From Dongia sedimenti (GTDB lineage: Bacteria; Pseudomonadota; Alphaproteobacteria; Dongiales; Dongiaceae): a DNA stretch of 64,000 bases. A program made the translations under genes and the position numbers. Shown one piece after another: positions 59,793-64,000 of this stretch; position 1 is the stretch's first letter; each line of letters opens with the position of its first letter. Where the stretch lies: the NCBI GenBank assembly GCA_030715195.1, contig JAUYVI010000002.1, forward strand, positions 744,001 through 808,000. The letters run 5' to 3'. Below the pieces are notes generated by a model. It worked only from the letters and a program-made list of their open reading frames with translations. It had not been told where the DNA came from and ran no database searches.

Positions 59793-61307
59793 TCACCCGA
59801 GCCCCAGCTTCGCGGCCAGGCCGATGCGCTGCAGCTTGCCGGTGGCGCCCTTCGGAATCTCCGGCAGGAACAGGATCTTCTTCGGCACCTTGAAGTCGGC
59901 GAGCTTGCCGGCGACGAAGTCGCGGAGCTCCTTCTCGCCGACGCTCTGGCCTTCCTTCAGCACCACCGCCGCGGCGACCTCCTCGCCGAGCTTCTCGTGC
60001 GGCATGCCGAAGGTGACCACCTGGGCCACCGCGGGATGCTCCATGATCACGTCATCGACCTCGCGCGGGGCGATCTTCTCGCCGCCGCGGTTGATGATCT
60101 CCTTCAGCCGTCCGGTGAGGCTGAGATAGCCATCGGCATCCATGACGCCCTGGTCGCCGGTGCGGAACCAGCCGTGGGTGAAGGCTTCGGCATTGGCTTT
60201 CGGGTTGTTGGCATAGCCGGCGGTGACGTTCGGGCCGCGGATCACGATCTCGCCGGTCTGCCCTCGCGGCAGCAGCGTGCCGTCATTGTCCATGATCGCG
60301 ACCTCGGGCCCGGCCGCGATGCCGACCGTGCCCGGCTTGCGCGGCGCCGGCGGCAGGGGATTGCTCGCCATCTGATGGGTGGCCTCGGTCATGCCGTAGG
60401 ATTCGATCACCGGACAGCCGAAGGTCTGTTCCAGCGCCTTCATCACCGGCGGCGGCAGCGAGGCCGAAGAGGAACGGATGAAGCGGAGCTTGCGCCGTGC
60501 CAGGATCTCGGCATTGCGCTCGGCGCGCGCCAGGATGGTCTGGTGCATGGTCGGCACCGCCGAATACCAGGTGGCCTTGGCCTCGTCGAGCCAGCCGAAG
60601 AACTTCAATGCGTTGAAACCCGGCGGGCAATGCACGCTGGCACCGGCATACATGGACGAGAGCAGCGCGCCGATCAGGCCGTGGATGTGGAACAGCGGCA
60701 TGATCACCAGCGAGCGATCGGCCGGGGTCAGCGCCAGGGTCTGCGCGATGTGGCGCGCCGAGGCGGCGAGGTTGCGCTGCCGCAACGGCACGATCTTCGG
60801 CCGCGAGGTGGTGCCCGAGGTGTGCAGCACCAGGGCGACGTCATCCGGATTCGGCTGCATCGGGCCGGCATCGGCGAAGGGCACCGAGAGCGTGAAGGCG
60901 CCGGCCGGCCCGTTCAGATCCGGCGTCAGCTCGATCAGCCGGATGCCGCGCCGCGCCGCGACGGCGCGCGCCGGGGACTCCGCCCCGCCGAGAATGATCA
61001 GCGCCTTGGCCTGCAGGTCGTCGAGGTAGAAGTCGAACTCGTCCTCGCGATAGGCGGCATTGAGCGGGGCCGCGGTCGCCGAGCTCGCAACGGCCAGGAA
61101 GGCCGAGGCCATTTCCGGCCCGTTCGGCATCACGATCGCGACCGCATCCTGCGGGCCGATGCCGATGGCGCGCAAGGCGCCGCCGACCTGGTCCACCAGC
61201 GTAACGAGTTCGCCGCGCGTCATGGTACGGCGTTCCGGCGCGCCGATCGCGTCCGCGTTGGGGTCGCCTTGCCGCAGCAGCGCGGCGACCGTCGTGACTT
61301 CACTCAT
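59793..61307 (-). CDS. acyl-CoA synthetase, oxalate-CoA-ligase-like
   Basis: AMP-forming ligase of 504 residues. AMP-binding loop LHTSGTTSRPKIVPL (about 160-175), MPLFHIHGL, ESYGMTEATHQMASNPLP (about 309-326), TGDQG and C-terminal domain hinge GRLKEIINRGGEKI with catalytic PKGATGKLQR. ESYGMTEA-HQM and HIHGL are shared with oxalate-CoA ligases (AAE3/Pcs60). The next gene upstream is an Ntn hydrolase related to oxamate amidohydrolase, consistent with oxalate as substrate. Medium-chain fatty acids or other short carboxylates are alternatives. Confidence 0.86.
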   Translation of the reverse strand: MSEVTTVAALLRQGDPNADAIGAPERRTMTRGELVTLVDQVGGALRAIGIGPQDAVAIVMPNGPEMASAFLAVASSATAAPLNAAYREDEFDFYLDDLQAKALIILGGAESPARAVAARRGIRLIELTPDLNGPAGAFTLSVPFADAGPMQPNPDDVALVLHTSGTTSRPKIVPLRQRNLAASARHIAQTLALTPADRSLVIMPLFHIHGLIGALLSSMYAGASVHCPPGFNALKFFGWLDEAKATWYSAVPTMHQTILARAERNAEILARRKLRFIRSSSASLPPPVMKALEQTFGCPVIESYGMTEATHQMASNPLPPAPRKPGTVGIAAGPEVAIMDNDGTLLPRGQTGEIVIRGPNVTAGYANNPKANAEAFTHGWFRTGDQGVMDADGYLSLTGRLKEIINRGGEKIAPREVDDVIMEHPAVAQVVTFGMPHEKLGEEVAAAVVLKEGQSVGEKELRDFVAGKLADFKVPKKILFLPEIPKGATGKLQRIGLAAKLGLG

Positions 61308-61329
61308 CCCTGAACTCCCCTCGCAAATC

Positions 61330-62916
61330 TCAATAACCGAGCGCGCAGCCGTCCTTGCGCGGATCGGAGCCGGCGGTCAGCGTGCCGCTCTGGTGATCGA
61401 TCTGGATCGCCTGGCCGCCGCCTAAAGGCTCCGGTGCCTCGACCACGGCATGGCCGCGCTGCTTCAGGCCATCCGCGGCGGCCGCAGGAATCCCTCGCTC
61501 CACCTCGACATTGCCGAAATCATAGAAGACCCGGCCGCAATCGAGCGCCGCCTGCGGGTCCATCCCGAAGTCGATGATGTTGGTCAGCAGATGCACATGG
61601 CCGAAGGGCTGATAGTCGCCGCCCATCACGCCATAGGGCATCCAGACACGCCCATCCTTCACGGCCATGCCCGGCATGATCGTGTGCATCGGCCGCTTGC
61701 CCGGCGCGATGGCGTTCGGATGCTTCGGATCGAGGCGGAAACTGGAGCCGCGATTCTGCAGGATGACGCCGCTCTTGGGCGCCACCACGCCGCTGCCGAA
61801 GGAATGATAGGTCGAGTTGATCAGGCTGACCGCGTTGCGGTCGCGATCGACCACGCAGAGATAGACGGTGTCGCTGTGCTCAAGCGTTGCCGCCGGCAGG
61901 TCGGTCATCGCGCGGTCGCGCTGAATCGCGGCGCGGAGCTGGTCGGCATGGCCCTTCGCCAACATCTCCTGGCTCTTGATGGCGCCGTGGCGCGGGTCGC
62001 CGAGCAGCGCATTGCGGTCACGATAGGCGAGCCGCCCCGCCTCGATCTCGAGATGCAGCCGTTCTGCAGACAGGGGGTCGAGCTTGCCCAGGTCGAAGCC
62101 GCCGAGGATGTTCAGCATCAGCAGCGCGGTGATGCCCTGGTTGTTGGGCGGCATCTGGAAGATCTCGGCGCCGCGATAGGTGCTGGAAATCGGCTCGACA
62201 TAGTCGCCCGCGGTCGCGGCGAAATCCTCCATCTCATGCAACCCGCCAAGGCCCTGCAGGTGGCTGACGATGTCTTCTGCCACCGACCCCTTGTAGAAGC
62301 CGTCGCGGCCCTGCTTCGCGATCTTGCGCAAGGTCTCCGCCAGCCGCGGATCGCGCATCTTCTCGCCCGCCTTCGGGGTCCGGCCGCCCGGAAACAGCAC
62401 CGGATCGACATTGGCCTGGGCGGCGAAGCGCTCGGCACAAGCCGCCCAGTCGAAGGCGACGCGGTCGGCGACGATGTAGCCCTCCTCGGCATAGCGGATC
62501 GCCGGCTGCAGCAGCTGGTCGAGCGGCTTGCTGCCGTGATCGGCGTGGATGCGACACCAGGCATCGACCAGGCCGGGATAGGTCACCGCATGGACGCCAT
62601 AGGTCGGCACCGCATTGAAGCCCTGGCCGAGATACCAATCGACCGTCGCCCGCCGCGGGGCGCGGCCGGAGCCGTTATAGGCGATGACCTGGCCGCCGCC
62701 CTTCGGAGCATAGAGCATGAACCCGTCGCCGCCGATGCCGGTCGATTGCGGCTCGACCACCGCAAGGACCGCCGCCGCCGCGATCGCCGCGTCGATCGCA
62801 TTGCCGCCGGCCTTCAAAGTCTCGATCGCCGCGGTCGTCGCCAGCGGATGCGAGGTCGAGGCCGCCGCCTCGGTGACGCGCAGCGGCGAGCGGCCGGGAA
62901 ACTGGAAATCACGCAT
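61330..62916 (-). CDS. gamma-glutamyltransferase-family Ntn hydrolase (oxamate amidohydrolase HpxW-like)
   Basis: Proenzyme of 528 residues, autocleaved before the catalytic Thr in HSDTVYLCVVD (about 355). GIGGDGFMLY (about 95) and GGDYQPFGHVHLLTNI near the end belong to the ggt family. No signal peptide is seen, unlike periplasmic Ggt, and the length fits HpxW/YwrD-type members. ATG 62916 follows GGAAG. It lies between the GntR regulator and the oxalate-CoA-ligase-like gene, suggesting oxamate (purine/allantoin breakdown) as substrate, but gamma-glutamyl compounds are possible. Confidence 0.86.
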   Translation of the reverse strand: MRDFQFPGRSPLRVTEAAASTSHPLATTAAIETLKAGGNAIDAAIAAAAVLAVVEPQSTGIGGDGFMLYAPKGGGQVIAYNGSGRAPRRATVDWYLGQGFNAVPTYGVHAVTYPGLVDAWCRIHADHGSKPLDQLLQPAIRYAEEGYIVADRVAFDWAACAERFAAQANVDPVLFPGGRTPKAGEKMRDPRLAETLRKIAKQGRDGFYKGSVAEDIVSHLQGLGGLHEMEDFAATAGDYVEPISSTYRGAEIFQMPPNNQGITALLMLNILGGFDLGKLDPLSAERLHLEIEAGRLAYRDRNALLGDPRHGAIKSQEMLAKGHADQLRAAIQRDRAMTDLPAATLEHSDTVYLCVVDRDRNAVSLINSTYHSFGSGVVAPKSGVILQNRGSSFRLDPKHPNAIAPGKRPMHTIMPGMAVKDGRVWMPYGVMGGDYQPFGHVHLLTNIIDFGMDPQAALDCGRVFYDFGNVEVERGIPAAAADGLKQRGHAVVEAPEPLGGGQAIQIDHQSGTLTAGSDPRKDGCALGY

Positions 62917-62950
62917 GATGCTTCCGAAACCTTTGCATGGGATGATGGGG

Positions 62951-63631
62951 CTATTCCGCCGCGGCCGCGGCGCCGAGCAGGCCGTCGCGCACGGCCTCGA
63001 TATGCTTGCGCATGACCGCCTCGGCCTTCGCGGGATCACGCGCGGCAATGGCGGCGACATAGGCGCGGTGATGCGCACAATAGGCGGCATGCCGCGCCGG
63101 CGTCAGCGCGGCCTGGCGCAGGGTGCTCCACTTCGCCTGGCGGCGCATCGCGTTGAATGCGTCGAAGATCGAGAGCAGCAGGCCGTTATGGGCCGCCTCG
63201 GCCACGGCGCGGTGCAGCCTGCCGTCCCAGAGTTCCCAGGTCTTGGCGTCACGCGCGGCCTCGCTCTTCTCCAGCAGGCGCATCATCTGCTCGATCTCGG
63301 CCTCGGTCGCCCGCAAGGCCGCCATCCGCGCCAGCAAGGGCTCGAGCAAGAGCCGCGTCTCCAACACCTCGGTCGGGCTGGTGCGCGATGTGACGAGGCT
63401 GAGCGCCGCCGGCTCCGGCGCGGGACGGCTGCCGACGAACGTGCCCTGGCCGACGTGACGCCATACCCGGCCCTGTGCTTCCAGGACTTCCAGGGCCTCG
63501 CGCAAGGCGCTGCGGCTGAGGCCCAGTTGCACCGAGAGATCGCGCTCGGCCGGCAAGCGGCTGTTCGCCGGATAATCCGGGCTCTCCAGCACGGTCGAGA
63601 GCTTCGCCATGGCACGTTCGCGGCGCGACAT
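62951..63631 (-). CDS. GntR/FadR-family regulator of the ligase/Ntn-hydrolase operon
   Basis: Regulator of 226 residues. N-terminal winged helix LPAERDLSVQLGLSRSALRE (about 25-45) and FCD domain with metal ligands (LWDGRLHRAV, HHRAYVAAI, HIEAVRDG). ATG 63631 gives the usual distance to the HTH. ATG 63694 is possible, but then a second operator-like sequence would be inside the gene; neither has a good SD. It is first of the leftward operon and divergent to a binding-protein gene. Confidence 0.84.
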   Translation of the reverse strand: MSRRERAMAKLSTVLESPDYPANSRLPAERDLSVQLGLSRSALREALEVLEAQGRVWRHVGQGTFVGSRPAPEPAALSLVTSRTSPTEVLETRLLLEPLLARMAALRATEAEIEQMMRLLEKSEAARDAKTWELWDGRLHRAVAEAAHNGLLLSIFDAFNAMRRQAKWSTLRQAALTPARHAAYCAHHRAYVAAIAARDPAKAEAVMRKHIEAVRDGLLGAAAAAE

Positions 63632-63746
63632 TTGAGACCATTTCAGATTGGTATCGAGCGCAGGCTCGATTGTTGACACTTCATCAGGCGGCATGCAAGC
63701 GTGCAGCGCCACGAACCAATTTGATGCCAAACCAAATTGGTATCAA
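63632..63746. promoter_or_regulatory. two FadR-type inverted repeats in divergent control region
   Basis: TTGATGCCAA (63721-63730), 6-bp spacer, then TTGGTATCAA (63737-63746): the arms match at 9 of 10 bases. A second, weaker copy is TTGAGACCA (63632-63640) with TTGGTATCGA (63648-63657). GntR/FadR regulators bind such repeats. The first lies 17 bp before the binding-protein ATG; the second touches the preferred regulator start. Confidence 0.6.
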
Positions 63747-63762
63747 AAACCGGGAGGATACA

Positions 63763-64000
63763 ATGCAGTCATTCACCGAGAAGATCGTCGCGGCCGCCCT
63801 ACGTTCGACCATGGTGGCCGCGGGCTTGCTGAGTTTCGCCGGCGGCGCCATGGCCGCCGACATCAAGGCGCCGGAGCGCATCACCAGCGCCGGCAAGATC
63901 GTCTTCTGCTCCGACATTTCCGGACCGCCGCTCGGCTTCTTCGACGAGAACAGCCAGCCGACCGGGTCCGACATCGACCTCGGCAACGAGATCGCCAAGC
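63763..64000 (+). CDS. family 3 amino-acid-type ABC binding protein, 5' part
   Basis: Partial: 79 codons are visible before the window ends. Signal peptide about 1-32 (STMVAAGLLSFAGGAMAAD), then a family 3 start GKIVFCSDISGPPLGFFDEN and GSDIDLGNEIAK. ATG 63763 follows GGGAGG at 5 nt. The divergent GntR and shared operator suggest it imports the substrate or precursor used by the ligase/Ntn-hydrolase operon. Completeness unknown. Confidence 0.85.
   Translation, partial: MQSFTEKIVAAALRSTMVAAGLLSFAGGAMAADIKAPERITSAGKIVFCSDISGPPLGFFDENSQPTGSDIDLGNEIAK

Overview
The window is GC-rich, densely packed, largely metabolic chromosome. It carries ABC importers for sugars, polyamine-like compounds and amino acids, catabolic enzymes and many local regulators. 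I see no rRNA, tRNA, CRISPR array, replication origin or intact prophage. Gene families, Tat and Sec signal peptides, the PEP-CTERM type and the sequence style suggest an alphaproteobacterium, probably a soil or plant-associated member of the Rhodospirillales. This placement is inference.

Layout. 1-8840: amino-sugar and peptidoglycan recycling genes (nagA partial at the edge, SIS deaminase, GntR regulator, BadF-type sugar kinase; divergently murQ plus a complete MalEFGK-type importer). 8845-11113: a class C beta-lactamase-like hydrolase divergent from a persulfide-dioxygenase-like metallo-hydrolase. 11110-15189: a compact kinase / class III PLP enzyme / short acylating-aldehyde-dehydrogenase-like operon with a divergent AraC regulator. 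15224-21232: a ribose/fructose-type ABC importer with two polyol/uronate-type dehydrogenases and an unusual GntR regulator. 21467-26292: an SDR and a PotABCD-like importer. 26504-30668: a B12-dependent diol-dehydratase-type enzyme (large and medium subunits fused, small subunit separate) with an isochorismatase-like hydrolase and an amidotransferase. 30772-38505: DUF1993, an acyltransferase, a kinase/ATPase fusion, purC, a FAD amine oxidase, a LuxR-type regulator, a PEP-CTERM protein and a Dabb protein. 38530-45150: a repeat-rich DUF2280-like protein and a Liv-type amino-acid importer. 45201-48377: a membrane protein, MarR regulator, ferredoxin-NADP reductase and DUF3606. 48384-53942: an alpha-galactoside cluster (ABC importer without ATPase, MelR-like AraC regulator, GH4 enzyme). 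54069-58532: isochorismatase-like hydrolase, hemerythrin, PBP4-type peptidase and an MttB homologue. 58646-64000: a ketopantoate-reductase-like protein, an oxalate-CoA-ligase-like enzyme, a gamma-glutamyltransferase/oxamate-amidohydrolase-like enzyme, a FadR-type regulator and the start of a binding-protein gene.

Non-coding structure is unusually informative. Two families of structured intergenic repeats occur, each about three times. Family A has outer CGTCAT/ATGACG ends and three hairpin arms whose sequences differ between copies but stay self-complementary. Family B has terminal inverted repeats GCGCTGGATC/GATCCAGCGC and sits right next to stop codons. Several divergent control regions carry clear palindromes or repeated boxes (3510-3584, 10169-10201, 15248-15283, 37223-37240, 63632-63746).

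The best leads for undescribed biology are the kinase/phospholyase-like/aldehyde-dehydrogenase-like operon (possibly a B12-independent amino-alcohol route), the fused diol dehydratase without a nearby reactivase, the duplicated DUF2280-like repeat protein, the tandem-HTH GntR regulator and the two repeat families. All functional assignments come from reading motifs by eye; no database search was run.
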